44,738 bases of DNA from the NCBI GenBank assembly GCA_902786615.1, contig CADADE010000014.1, positions 1 through 44,738 on the forward strand, in the 5' to 3' direction. The notes below the pieces were generated by a model. The model saw only the letters and a program-made list of their open reading frames with translations, was not told the DNA's origin and did no database searches. This document shows positions 8,376 through 19,112 of the stretch, piece after piece. Source of the DNA: Oscillospiraceae bacterium (GTDB lineage Bacteria; Bacillota_A; Clostridia; Oscillospirales; Oscillospiraceae). The position numbers and the translations under genes were made by a program. The stretch's first letter is position 1; each line of letters begins with the position of its first letter.

Positions 8376-8462
8376 CCGCAGGGGCCGATGCCCTCATCGG
8401 CCCGCCGTCTATGCCGCATGGTGCGGTTTCCGGCGGGTCGATCTGGGGATCGACCCCTACGG
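8376..8462. repeat. Intergenic repeat with terminal inverted repeats, copy A (87 bp)
   Basis: It is bounded by CCGCAGGGG (8376-8384) and CCCCTACGG (8454-8462). Inside are two strong stem-loops (GGCCGATG/CATCGGCC and GGTCGATC/GATCGACC) and a middle hairpin CCCGCCG/CGGCGGG enclosing CCGCA/TGCGG. A shorter, decayed relative lies at 42570-42646. It occupies the 335-base gap between hom and the diguanylate cyclase gene; apart from the hom promoter nothing else is seen there. It may also serve as a terminator for the upstream minus-strand gene. Confidence 0.75.
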
Positions 8463-8507
8463 ATTTGTGTCAATCTACATTTTAAGACAAGCCATTTTGT
8501 ACAACGC

Positions 8508-10718
8508 TTACAGTTCTTTCAGCGCCTTCTTGTTTTCGTACATTTCCGCGTCGGCACGGTCGAACACATCCTGAAAGCGGGTGTCGATACCAGGATAGTA
8601 TTCGGAGAGACCCGCAGCGACCACCACGCCGCCGGAGGCGGCGCGCGCAGCGTTCTCGGCCTGGAAGCGCGCCATCAGTTCGGCGCGGTTGTCGTAGTCG
8701 GAGGTACTGAGGATCGCGGCAAACTCGTCGCCGCCGATGCGGTAGACGGGGCTGTGGTGAAAGGCGGTGCAGATGGCGGCGGAGCCTGCGCGGATATAGC
8801 TGTCGCCCGCCGCATGACCCAGGGTGTCGTTAATCTTTTTCAGGCCGTTCAGGTCGAAAACCGCCACGGCAAAGCTGGTGTCGGGATCGACCTCAATATA
8901 GCCGTCCCACTGCATTTCGGCCTCGACAAAGGCGCGCTTGCTCTTGACGCCGGTGAGCGCGTCGCGGCTGACAAGCTCGGTTGCCTGCTGCAAAGCGCGG
9001 GCCTGAGCCTGGTCGCGCCGTACCCGTGAGTCGATATTGCTGAGACCGATGACGATATGGGGATCGCTGCGGTCCACCATGCGGCTGGCCTTCATGTGGA
9101 CATAGGTGGGCACACCGTTGAGGCGCATGCGAAATTCCAGCGTATAGCTGCCCGCTTCATCCAGAAGCTGCAGGAGTGAGTCCTTGTCTATAACCGCGTA
9201 CATCGTGTCGCGGTATTCCTCGCACACATCGGGCAGAAAGCGCACGCGGCTGACAGTGAAGAAATCCTCACCCCCCTGCTCGATGTCCAGCTCCCGGTCA
9301 GTCTCGGTAGCGTGATACTCAACAAAGCGGTCGGTCTCGGTGTCCACATAGAAGATCAGGAAGTAGTCCGAGGCGAGAGCCTGGGCGATGCCGGACTTGA
9401 CGTCCGCGGCCCTCTGACGCTGCACCTCGGCGGTGACGTTGCTGGTGCCGATGACGATGTGGCGCGGGTCAAGGCGGGTGGCTTTCATCAGCACGTACTT
9501 CGGCTCCCCGTCGAGCATCATGCGGTAGGGGATGGAGAAGCTGCCGTTCGCGTCGATCTCCCGCAGGACGTTTTCCTTCGTGAAGACCGCAAGGAAGCCG
9601 GGCAGATCCGCCGGGTGGACAAAGCGGGGCATATTCCTGCGGCTCAGCTTGAAGAAATCCTCGCCCCGCGTCTCAATGCCGAGATTTTTAAAGCTGCCCT
9701 CCGCGCTGAACTCAATGAAATAATCGCTCTCCACATCCACGTAGTAGATGAGGAAGTTGTCCTGCGTCAGGGCCTGGGCGATGCGCGAGAAGGACTCCAG
9801 ATTCTGCTGCTCCGCCGCAAGGCGCTGCTCCTCGCTGATCTGGGCGTCCACATTGCTGACGCCGATGATGATATGACGGAAGCCGCCGGTTTCGGCGGGG
9901 ATGATCTTCATGCGGTAATAGGTGGGCTTGCCCTCGATAACCAGACGGTAGTCCATGGAGAAGCTGCCGCGCTTGCGCAGCGTCTGGAGCAGTGCGGCCT
10001 TGTCCATCGCGCTTGCAACCTTTTCCCAGTCTTCGCTGAACACGGTCTGCTGAATATTGTGCTGGCACTCATCAAAGAAGTTCTTGCCGCTGGTCTCGAT
10101 CTCCAGCAGCTCATAGCTGCCCTCCGAGACATATTCCAGGTAATCATCCGTCTCGACGTCGACATAGTAGATGCTCTCAATATCGCGGGAGAGGGCCTTG
10201 GCCAGCCCGGTGAAATCGGGGGTGAAGCCGCTGTGCTCTCCGATGCGGCGGGCGGAGCGAATCAGCTCGTCCACATCCCGCAGGCCTATGGCAATGGCCG
10301 GTCTGCCGTTATTGTCAAACTGTACGGCCTTGAGACTGTGATAACGGGTGCCACCCTCATCCAGGTACTGATAGGTGATGGTGAAGAACCCCTGCTTTTT
10401 CAGACTCGCCAGCAGCGTTTTGCGCCGCAGGGCCCTGCCGAGGCGCACCCGGTCGCCCTCATATACATTCCGGGCAATATCCAGCGCGGCGTCCGCAAAA
10501 AAGTCCGTTCCGCTCTTAATCAGGCTGAGATCGGCATATTTGCCGGGAGAGCTGTATTCCCGATAGCTGTTGTCTTCCTGGTCTATATAAAATATACGTT
10601 CGTAGCCTGTGGATAAGGCATGGACAAGCTTGCTGAAATCAAACGGGAAATCCTGTTCAGCGGCGGCATTGACTGCGTGCTCTGCGGTGCTGCCCGGATT
10701 GTCAGGCCTGACGGTCAT
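8508..10718 (-). CDS. Diguanylate cyclase with four tandem PAS-like repeats
   Basis: A 736-residue soluble protein. Residues about 27-570 hold four repeats of about 135 residues. Each has a [IF]YYVD-E-D-[YF]-EY type start, a G..DFF centre, a YR/FR...G.P.Y...K segment and an end of the form HIVIG.SN(V/I)D. They look like divergent PAS sensor domains. A GGDEF domain follows (about 580-736) with DALTGVKSKRAF, DLNGLKKINDTLGHAAGD and an intact YRIGGDEF active site, so it should make cyclic di-GMP from GTP. No RxxD inhibitory site is seen before GGDEF. There is no transmembrane segment. The ATG at 10718 has a GAGGAGGAG leader. It stands alone. Confidence 0.88.
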   Translation of the reverse strand: MTVRPDNPGSTAEHAVNAAAEQDFPFDFSKLVHALSTGYERIFYIDQEDNSYREYSSPGKYADLSLIKSGTDFFADAALDIARNVYEGDRVRLGRALRRKTLLASLKKQGFFTITYQYLDEGGTRYHSLKAVQFDNNGRPAIAIGLRDVDELIRSARRIGEHSGFTPDFTGLAKALSRDIESIYYVDVETDDYLEYVSEGSYELLEIETSGKNFFDECQHNIQQTVFSEDWEKVASAMDKAALLQTLRKRGSFSMDYRLVIEGKPTYYRMKIIPAETGGFRHIIIGVSNVDAQISEEQRLAAEQQNLESFSRIAQALTQDNFLIYYVDVESDYFIEFSAEGSFKNLGIETRGEDFFKLSRRNMPRFVHPADLPGFLAVFTKENVLREIDANGSFSIPYRMMLDGEPKYVLMKATRLDPRHIVIGTSNVTAEVQRQRAADVKSGIAQALASDYFLIFYVDTETDRFVEYHATETDRELDIEQGGEDFFTVSRVRFLPDVCEEYRDTMYAVIDKDSLLQLLDEAGSYTLEFRMRLNGVPTYVHMKASRMVDRSDPHIVIGLSNIDSRVRRDQAQARALQQATELVSRDALTGVKSKRAFVEAEMQWDGYIEVDPDTSFAVAVFDLNGLKKINDTLGHAAGDSYIRAGSAAICTAFHHSPVYRIGGDEFAAILSTSDYDNRAELMARFQAENAARAASGGVVVAAGLSEYYPGIDTRFQDVFDRADAEMYENKKALKEL

Positions 10719-10769
10719 GGAGCTCTCCTCCTCTCTTCAAATGATGATGGTTATAATCCACTATCTTAT

Positions 10770-10778
10770 ATCATAGCA
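10770..10778 (-). promoter_or_regulatory. Possible extended -10 promoter of the diguanylate cyclase gene
   Basis: The minus strand reads TGCTATGAT here, an extended -10 box, with no convincing -35. It lies about 50 bases upstream of the start codon. Confidence 0.35.
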
Positions 10779-10828
10779 CACTTTTTTGGAAAATACCAGA
10801 AAAAATAAGAAACATTAATAGAATAAAG

Positions 10829-10854
10829 CTCCCCGGATCATATGATCCGGGGAG
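10829..10854 (-). terminator. Terminator after ftsH
   Basis: A perfect palindrome (13 bp per arm, CTCCCCGGATCAT and its complement) lies 9 bases after the ftsH stop codon, followed on the minus strand by CTTTATTC. It closes the six-gene gdpP operon. Confidence 0.75.
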
Positions 10855-10862
10855 GGTATCTT

Positions 10863-12923
<2,061 letters not shown>

Positions 12924-13031
12924 ATTACAGTCACTTCCTTATTGGTGAAAACGCGGTTTTCAATGGAGAATGCTTTTGCGGCGATGCTGGGTCCAAAAGC
13001 GTATTCAAATATTTCCCATGGGAAACAGAAT

Positions 13032-13565
13032 TTACGAATAAATCTCGGGCTTCAAGATCCCGATATAGGGCAGGTTGCGGTAGCGCTCGTTATAGTCCAG
13101 CCCGTAGCCCACGACAAAAGCGTCCGGCACCTCAAAGCAGGCATAGTCCGCAAACACGTCGGCCTTGCGGCGGGCGGGCTTGTCCATCAGAGTCACAATG
13201 GTGATGGAGGCAGGGCTGCGGTTTAAGAGATAGCGCTTGAGATAGCTCAGCGTCACGCCGGAGTCAAGGATATCCTCGACAATGATGACGTGGCGGCCCT
13301 CAATATCCTGGCTCAGATCCTTGTTGATCTTCACCGCGCCGGTGGAGCTGGTGCCGCTGTAGGAGGAGACGGCCATGAAGTCCATGGAGCATTTGATGTC
13401 CACATGGCGCATCAGGTCGGCCATAAAGATGAAGCAGCCTTTCAGCACGCCGACAAAGATGGGGTCCTTATCGCGGAAGTTTTCCGTGATTTTTCTCCCG
13501 ACCTCCGCCACCTTGGCCTCGATTTCCTCCTCGCTGATGAGGACACGTTCAATATCGTTGCGCAT
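13032..13565 (-). CDS. hpt: Hypoxanthine phosphoribosyltransferase
   Basis: A 177-residue type I PRTase that salvages hypoxanthine and guanine to IMP and GMP. The PRPP motif VEDILDSGVTL is at about residues 96-106, with LKGCFIFMADL near 41-51 and VGYGLDYNERYRNLPYIG at the end. The ATG at 13565 is chosen because AGGAG lies 8 bases upstream and the protein then begins MRNDIERVLIS as in the family. It overlaps the end of tilS by 17 bases. The tilS-hpt-ftsH order is classic for Firmicutes. Confidence 0.95.
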   Translation of the reverse strand: MRNDIERVLISEEEIEAKVAEVGRKITENFRDKDPIFVGVLKGCFIFMADLMRHVDIKCSMDFMAVSSYSGTSSTGAVKINKDLSQDIEGRHVIIVEDILDSGVTLSYLKRYLLNRSPASITIVTLMDKPARRKADVFADYACFEVPDAFVVGYGLDYNERYRNLPYIGILKPEIYS

Positions 13566-14892
13566 TCTGTATATCTCCTGTATATTTTTTAGTTTCCGTT
13601 TCAAAAAAGCGGAGCTTCAGGGCGCACTCGCCCGGGCGGGGCACAGCCCTCTCGTCGATGGCGAGACCGCGCACGAAAAGCGGCCCGTTCGCGTCCCGCA
13701 GGACAAGGCAGCCCTCCCGCTGCGCACGGGTATAACCGGCCTCCTTGAAAAGCGCGCTCAGCTTCTTGCGCACACCGCGCCCGTGCGGGCGGATGCTGTC
13801 GCCGGGCATTCTGCCCGTGCACAGGAGATCGGTAGATAATATCTCATATTTGAGAAAAGAAGTCTTGAACAAGTCGTGAATTTCTCCCCGATATACCGTG
13901 AACTCCGTCACAAGGCGGAGTCCGGCCTCCGGGATCAGCAGCGCTTCGCCGGGGATCAGGCGGCGCGCGGGCAGCCTGGCGGCGCGCTCTTCCTCAAAAT
14001 ACAGCCGCCCCTGTTCCCGCCGCAGCACCTGTCCGGGAAGCTGCAGAACGCCGTATTCGCTGCTCTGAATAAAGTCCAGCACAGCCTCCACCCGCTCCAG
14101 GGACTGGCCGGGGAGAAGCTGCCGCACAACGCGGGAGGCGACCGCCGGGTGCAGCGCCGCAAGCGTGTTTAACGGCAGACTGCCGTCTGAAAGCTGCTCC
14201 CGCAAAAACTTATCCGCCAGGGCGGAGAGGCAGTCCTCGTCCTGCCGGGCAAGCCTTGCCATCCTTGCGGCGGCGTCGGCAAAGCGGGGGTTGATCTGGC
14301 GCAGGAGGGGGACAACGCGGTGCCGGATCAGATTGCGCGTATAGTCGTCGCTGCCGTTGCTGCTGTCCTCCACATGGGGGACGCCGTTTTTCTTGAGATA
14401 TTCCTCAATTTCTGCGCGGGAGACGTGCAGCAGCGGGCGCAGCAGAAGATCGCGCCTCGCGGGAATGCCGCAGAGCCCCGCCGTGCCGCTGCCGCGTGTG
14501 AGATTGAAAAGCAGCGTCTCGGCGTTGTCGTCCAGGGTGTGGGCAGTGAGGATATGCGCCGCGCCCAGCTTCTCCGCCGCTTGGAGGAGAAAGGTATAGC
14601 GCAGCTCCCGTGCCGCCTCTTCCAGGCTCAGCCCCTTCTCGGCAGCATGCTTCGGCGCATCCCCGTGCCCGAGAACAAAGGGAATGCCGTGCCCGGCGCA
14701 CCAGGCCTCCACAAAGTTGGCGTCCCGCAGACTCTCCGTCCCACGGATCCCGTGCTCAAAGTGGGCGGCGGTCACGTCATAGCCGCCGGTATGCAGCAGG
14801 TGCAGCAGGCACATGGAATCCGCCCCGCCGGACACGGCGCACAGGAGCCGTTCCGTCTTCTCCGGGGCGGGATCAAGTGTGATTCCCATCAT
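13549..14892 (-). CDS. tilS: tRNA(Ile)-lysidine synthetase
   Basis: A 447-residue enzyme that converts C34 of the tRNA-Ile CAU anticodon to lysidine, letting it read AUA. The N-type ATP pyrophosphatase motif SGGADS is at residues 21-26. HFEHGIRG and TAHTLDDNAETLL follow, with the TilS central domain and the C-terminal substrate-binding domain ending FVRGLAIDERAV. The start forms an ATGA overlap with the stop codon of dnaB, implying coupling. A second ATG lies directly after the first; either may be used. Confidence 0.95.
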   Translation of the reverse strand: MMGITLDPAPEKTERLLCAVSGGADSMCLLHLLHTGGYDVTAAHFEHGIRGTESLRDANFVEAWCAGHGIPFVLGHGDAPKHAAEKGLSLEEAARELRYTFLLQAAEKLGAAHILTAHTLDDNAETLLFNLTRGSGTAGLCGIPARRDLLLRPLLHVSRAEIEEYLKKNGVPHVEDSSNGSDDYTRNLIRHRVVPLLRQINPRFADAAARMARLARQDEDCLSALADKFLREQLSDGSLPLNTLAALHPAVASRVVRQLLPGQSLERVEAVLDFIQSSEYGVLQLPGQVLRREQGRLYFEEERAARLPARRLIPGEALLIPEAGLRLVTEFTVYRGEIHDLFKTSFLKYEILSTDLLCTGRMPGDSIRPHGRGVRKKLSALFKEAGYTRAQREGCLVLRDANGPLFVRGLAIDERAVPRPGECALKLRFFETETKKYTGDIQNAQRY

Positions 14893-16232
14893 TCATCGTC
14901 CCGCCGCTTTTCAAGGCCGCTGAAGCTTGTGTACTCAGGCAGCCATGTCAGCTCTACGGTGCCGGTCTGACCCTTGCGGTTTTTCAGGATAATGGCCTCG
15001 GCCAGGTTGGGGTTTTCACTCTCTTTATTATAATACCCATCCCGGTAGAGTCCTATCACAACGTCGGCGTCCTGCTCGATGGCGCCGGATTCACGCAGGT
15101 CGGAGAGCATGGGGCGCTTGTCCTGGCGCGACTCGTTGGCGCGAGAGAGCTGGGAAAGACAGATGACGGGGACGTTCAGCTCCTTCGCCATGATCTTCAG
15201 CATGCGGCTGATGTCGCTGACGGCCTGGGTGCGGCTCTCATTCGACCAGCTGTGGCCGCTGCCCGCCGACTGCATGAGCTGCAAATAGTCGATGACCACA
15301 AGGCCGAGGTTTGCCACGCGCCTGCACTGGGCGTTCATGTCCGAGACGGTGAGGGTGGGGTTGTCGTCGATGCGGATGTCGGTGGCGCTCAGCGCCTGGG
15401 CGGCGTTGGATATCTCCCGCCACTGCTGGTCGGTGAGCTGGCCGGTCAGCAGGTTCTGGGACGGGATGAGCGCCGCGCGGGAGAGCAGACGGGTCACCAG
15501 CTGCTCGCGCGACATTTCCAGCGAGAAGATGGCGACGGTCTGGTGCTCGTTCATGGCCGCATGCAGGGCCATGTTCAGGGCGATGCTGGTTTTGCCCATG
15601 CCGGGGCGGGCCGCAACAAGGATAAGCTCCGACTTGTTGAGACCGAGGGTCACCCGGTCCAGATCGGCAAGACCCGTGGAGATGCCGGGGATGGCGTTGC
15701 CGGAGGTCGCCGCCGCGGAGAGCTCGTCAAACACATTCTGCACCACGGAGGAGATCGGGATCAGGCCGCCCACATTGCGGCCCTGGCGCAGGGCGTAGAT
15801 CTTCCGCTCCGCAGCCTCAAGCATGGCTTCGGCCTCGCCGCTGCCCTCGTAGACCATGGAGTTGATCTCATCCGCCGCCTCGCCGAGCCGCCGCAGCAGC
15901 GCCCGGTCCTTCACAATGGCGGCGTACTCCAGCACGTTTGCGGCGGTGGGCGTGATGCGCATGATCTCCGCGATGTATTCGTCGCAGTTTTCCTTGTACA
16001 CGCCCCGGACCTTCATCTGGTCCAGCACGGTCACCGGGTCGATTGGCATGCTGTACGAGAACATGGCGTAGACGGTCTCGTAGATATCCCGGTTGAGCTG
16101 AATATAAAATTCGTCCGGCTTCAGCTTCTCAAGGACCTCCGGGATGCAGCGGGAGTCGATGAGCATGGAGCCAAGCACCGCCTGCTCCGCCGGGGCGGAG
16201 TGGGGTGTTTTTCTGCCCAGCAGTTCGTCCAT
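14889..16232 (-). CDS. dnaB: Replicative DNA helicase DnaB
   Basis: A 447-residue hexameric replicative helicase of the replisome. The N-terminal domain (about 8-110) is followed by a linker and a RecA-like C-terminal domain with Walker A ARPGMGKT near 208-215, FSLEM, VIDYLQLM (Walker B) and DLRESGAIEQDADVV. The ATG at 16232 has a GAGG at suitable spacing and gives a typical N-terminus. An in-frame ATG at 16262 would add ten residues and has its own AAAGGGAG, which lies in a small hairpin (16267-16286). It is the third gene of the gdpP operon. Confidence 0.96.
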   Translation of the reverse strand: MDELLGRKTPHSAPAEQAVLGSMLIDSRCIPEVLEKLKPDEFYIQLNRDIYETVYAMFSYSMPIDPVTVLDQMKVRGVYKENCDEYIAEIMRITPTAANVLEYAAIVKDRALLRRLGEAADEINSMVYEGSGEAEAMLEAAERKIYALRQGRNVGGLIPISSVVQNVFDELSAAATSGNAIPGISTGLADLDRVTLGLNKSELILVAARPGMGKTSIALNMALHAAMNEHQTVAIFSLEMSREQLVTRLLSRAALIPSQNLLTGQLTDQQWREISNAAQALSATDIRIDDNPTLTVSDMNAQCRRVANLGLVVIDYLQLMQSAGSGHSWSNESRTQAVSDISRMLKIMAKELNVPVICLSQLSRANESRQDKRPMLSDLRESGAIEQDADVVIGLYRDGYYNKESENPNLAEAIILKNRKGQTGTVELTWLPEYTSFSGLEKRRDDE

Positions 16233-16298
16233 AGTGTTACCTCGCGGATGATAAATCGCCATTTAGCTCCCTTTTTCCAAAGGGAGGTATGCGCTCAA

Positions 16299-16745
16299 TC
16301 AGCCTTCGACCACCAGCACGTTGACCGTGCCGCTGATCTCGTAGCCCAGCTTGGCCTTGACCTGGTAGCTGCCGAAGGTCTTGATGGGGTCGGCCTGGAC
16401 GATCTTGTTCTTCTCAATCTCAATGCCGAACTGCTGCTTGAGCGCGTCGCTGATCTCCTGGGAGGTGACGGCGCCGAAGAGCTTGCCGGCTCCGCCGGCC
16501 TTGGCGCGGATCACGACCTGCACGCCCTCCAGCTTCTTGGCGTTCTCCTGGGCCTCCGCCTTCTCGCGGGCAATCTGGGCGGCCTTGGCCTTCTCCTTGA
16601 GCTTGAAGGCGTTGATGTTGTCGGCGGTAGCCTCGTTGGCAAGTCCGCGGGGGATGAGGTAGTTTCTGGCATAGCCGATGGAAACCTCCTTCATTTCGCC
16701 CTTCTTGCCCTGACCCTTTACGTCGGTATTGAAAATAACTTTCAT
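16299..16745 (-). CDS. rplI: Ribosomal protein L9
   Basis: A 148-residue L9 of the large subunit. The N-terminal domain MKVIF...[23 protein letters not shown] matches the signature, followed by a long charged helix and the C-terminal globular domain. The AAAAGGAGAT leader supports ATG 16745. It lies between gdpP and dnaB, the common Firmicutes order, but here a 141-nt structured element (16799-16939) separates it from gdpP. Confidence 0.97.
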   Translation of the reverse strand: MKVIFNTDVKGQGKKGEMKEVSIGYARNYLIPRGLANEATADNINAFKLKEKAKAAQIAREKAEAQENAKKLEGVQVVIRAKAGGAGKLFGAVTSQEISDALKQQFGIEIEKNKIVQADPIKTFGSYQVKAKLGYEISGTVNVLVVEG

Positions 16746-16798
16746 GGTATGATCTCCTTTTTTCCCTGATTTGATATTACAGTGACAAATCCAAATTC

Positions 16799-16939
16799 GT
16801 TTTTGGGGCAGCTTTGCTGCCTCAAAAACACACTGAGCCGAGCATGGCGAGACCTCACGCCGATCAACTGAGGCGTCTTACGCAAGCCGAAGGCGATAAG
16901 CGCGAGTATCTCAATTGCGAGACATTGTCTCACAATTGA
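16799..16939 (-). repeat. Structured 141-nt intergenic element, copy 1
   Basis: Read on the minus strand, it starts directly after the gdpP stop codon. In order it has: a 29-nt hairpin (16911-16939) with a 12-bp stem and CAATG loop; a core of about 80 nt in which CTCGCGC (16900-16906) can pair with GCGTGAG (16854-16860) around two smaller hairpins; and a 31-nt hairpin (16799-16829) with a 14-position stem (one A-C mismatch) and AAA loop. Copy 2 at 41036-41175 has the same lengths, loops and core. No T run follows the last hairpin, so it is not a simple terminator. Function unknown; see findings. Confidence 0.85.
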
Positions 16940-18931
16940 CTACGAAAGATAATCGTCGATGGCGCTGCGAACCTTCCGCACGGCTTCTTCCGCCGGCATG
17001 TCCGCAAACTGGGCTGCCGCGGCGCTGCGGTTTCCGCCGCCGCCGAGCTTTTCCATGATGATCTGCACGTTGAAATCGCCGATGGAGCGGGCAGAGGCAA
17101 AGGAACCGCCGTTCTTGTCGGGGGCGACTACAATGGAGGCGTCCACGCCCGAAATGTTCAGCAGTTCGTCGGCCGCCTTGGCGGCGACGATGCGCTCCTG
17201 CGGCTCCTCGGGCGCTGCGAGGGCGATGCCCCGGTAGATCTCCGCCTGCTGGAGGATCTTGTACTTTGCCACCGTCTGTGTCAGATCCGACTGGAACAGA
17301 CGCTTGACGGCGCTGGTGTCGGCCCCCTCGCTTCTGAGCCATGAGGCCGCGTCAAAGGTGCGCTCGCCTGTGCGCAGGGTGAAGTTCTTGGTGTCCAGCA
17401 CGATACCGGCCAGCAGCGCCTCCGCCTCACAGCGCAGGACGTGCTTCACATCCGGCAGCTCCTGCAGGATCTCCGTCACCAGCTCGCAGGCGGAGGAGGC
17501 GTAGGGCTCGATATAGCTGAGGGCCGCGTTCTGGATGTAGGTCGCGGCGACACGGTGGTGGTCAATGACGGCGACGCGCTCACACTGGGTAAGCAGCGCC
17601 GGAACCTCCACCTGCTCGGGTCGGTTGGTGTCCACCACAACCAGCAGCGTCCCCGGCTCGATCTTGGCGGGGAGCTCTGCGGGGGAGAGAAAGACGTCCT
17701 CATATTCCGGGTAGAGGCGCATCATATCGGCCAGGGACCTTGCGGCCGAGTGCTGAACGTCCGCCACGATCGAGGCGCGCAGCCCGCGCTGGCGGGCGAT
17801 GCTGTAAACGCCCACCGCTGCGCCGTAGCTGTCCATGTCGCCGTTGCGGTGGCCCATGATGAGAAGCCCGGAGGATTCCTCAATGAGATGGGAGAAGGAG
17901 TTCGCCGTGACGCGGGAGCGCACCTTTGTGCGCTTTTCCACCTCGGAGCCGCGCCCGCCGAAAAACTCAAAGTCTACGCGGTTGCGGATGACGGTCTGGT
18001 CGCCGCCGCGGGAAAGGGCCAGCTCCACCGCGTTGGAGGCGGCCTGCATGGCCTCGGCAAAGCTGTCCGCGTCGGCGCCGAGGCCGATGCTGATGGAGGC
18101 GTTGATGCCGGCGGGACTCACAACGGAATGAATCTCGTCGGTGATCTTGAATTTGCCCTCCTTGAGCTTTTCCAGGTGCTGCCGTTCCATCATCAGCAGA
18201 TAACGGTCGCGGTCATAGCGGCGCAGGATGCCCTGAAAGCCCGCGCACCAGTGAACCAGTTTGTCCTCCACCGCGTCGCGCAGGTCGTTCGACACGCGCT
18301 CCGGCTGGTTTTTCATCAGCTCGTCCAGATTGTCGATGACGATGATGCCCGCCACGGGGCGGCTCTTCTCAAAGGCAATGCGGATGTCGTCGTAGTCTGT
18401 CACATCCACCCAATAGGTAATGCCCATGAAAACGTTGGCGGAATCCGGCTCCTCACTGTCGCTGCGGATCAGAGTCCCGTGCAGCCGATACTTGCGCCCG
18501 CCGAGCTCCAGCAGCGTGGGGTACTGCGTTTTCCCCTCCAGCAGCCATCCGCCCGTGAACTGCGGCACAAGCTGGGAAATACTCGCGTCAAGCCGCGTGC
18601 CGGTCTCGCCGCACATCTGGAAAAACGCGTCGTTTCCCCACACAATGCGGGAATCCTCCAGCTTGAAGATGGCAATGGGCAGCGGGAAATTCGTCAGGGT
18701 GCTGCTTTTGGCGTTCTCCGTCTCATACAGGCGGGATTCGATATGGGCGGCAAGCTGTTTTTCTCTGCGGCTTGCAAGCAGCAGATTTGCCACCAGCAGC
18801 ACAGCCGCAGACAGGGCGGCCAGAGCCGCGAGCCTGTTTTGCCCCCAATATACCGCCACAGCGGCAAGAAGCAGCAGAAGACAATATGGGAGCTTGCCCG
18901 GTTCCACCAGGCGGCGCAGCGTCTTGTTCAA
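16940..18931 (-). CDS. gdpP: GdpP-type cyclic di-AMP phosphodiesterase
   Basis: A 663-residue membrane protein that hydrolyses c-di-AMP. Two N-terminal transmembrane helices (about 15-30 and 35-53) precede a PAS domain (80-180), a degenerate GGDEF domain (190-310, the GGDEF signature replaced by RRYDRDRY) and a DHH-DHHA1 phosphodiesterase (350-663) with GHRNGDMDS (360-368), VVDTNRP, VIDHHR (455-460) and the C-terminal GGGGNRSAAAAQ. The start is TTG 18931 with GGAGGAGGTG upstream. It is the first gene of the six-gene operon. c-di-AMP controls osmolyte and potassium balance and cell-wall stress. Confidence 0.94.
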   Translation of the reverse strand: MNKTLRRLVEPGKLPYCLLLLLAAVAVYWGQNRLAALAALSAAVLLVANLLLASRREKQLAAHIESRLYETENAKSSTLTNFPLPIAIFKLEDSRIVWGNDAFFQMCGETGTRLDASISQLVPQFTGGWLLEGKTQYPTLLELGGRKYRLHGTLIRSDSEEPDSANVFMGITYWVDVTDYDDIRIAFEKSRPVAGIIVIDNLDELMKNQPERVSNDLRDAVEDKLVHWCAGFQGILRRYDRDRYLLMMERQHLEKLKEGKFKITDEIHSVVSPAGINASISIGLGADADSFAEAMQAASNAVELALSRGGDQTVIRNRVDFEFFGGRGSEVEKRTKVRSRVTANSFSHLIEESSGLLIMGHRNGDMDSYGAAVGVYSIARQRGLRASIVADVQHSAARSLADMMRLYPEYEDVFLSPAELPAKIEPGTLLVVVDTNRPEQVEVPALLTQCERVAVIDHHRVAATYIQNAALSYIEPYASSACELVTEILQELPDVKHVLRCEAEALLAGIVLDTKNFTLRTGERTFDAASWLRSEGADTSAVKRLFQSDLTQTVAKYKILQQAEIYRGIALAAPEEPQERIVAAKAADELLNISGVDASIVVAPDKNGGSFASARSIGDFNVQIIMEKLGGGGNRSAAAAQFADMPAEEAVRKVRSAIDDYLS

Positions 18932-19010
18932 GCCTACACCTCCTCCGTAAAGGCAAAAAACCCGCCGGGATTTTTGCGCATGTTTGATTGTAATCCGAAT
19001 GTGATGTTAC

Positions 19011-19039
19011 ATTATACCAAATTTCCCGCCTGTTTACAA
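19011..19039 (-). promoter_or_regulatory. Promoter of the gdpP-rplI-dnaB-tilS-hpt-ftsH operon
   Basis: On the minus strand TTGTAA (19034-19039) and TATAAT (19011-19016) are 17 bases apart. The leader of about 75 bases holds CCCGGCGGG followed by TTTTTT at about 18957-18972, a possible weak attenuator. Confidence 0.7.
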
Positions 19040-19112
19040 TCATAAATTACGCCGCAGACGCAATAATACAGATAAAGAAACAAACATAACTATTTTTCGG
19101 GGAGGATATCAG

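Noticed and set aside
8173..8507. Lysine riboswitch or T-box in front of hom-lysC-asd
   Set aside because: No T-box sequence, anti-terminator or lysine riboswitch core is visible; only a promoter, a short palindrome and the intergenic repeat.
15252..16769. Long plus-strand open frame over dnaB and rplI
   Set aside because: Antisense shadow caused by GC-rich codon third positions; both minus-strand genes are unmistakable.
16799..16939. The 141-nt element as an ordinary rho-independent terminator of gdpP
   Set aside because: It has two separate hairpins around a conserved core, lacks a terminal T run, and a second copy shows conserved loops and lengths that terminators do not need.
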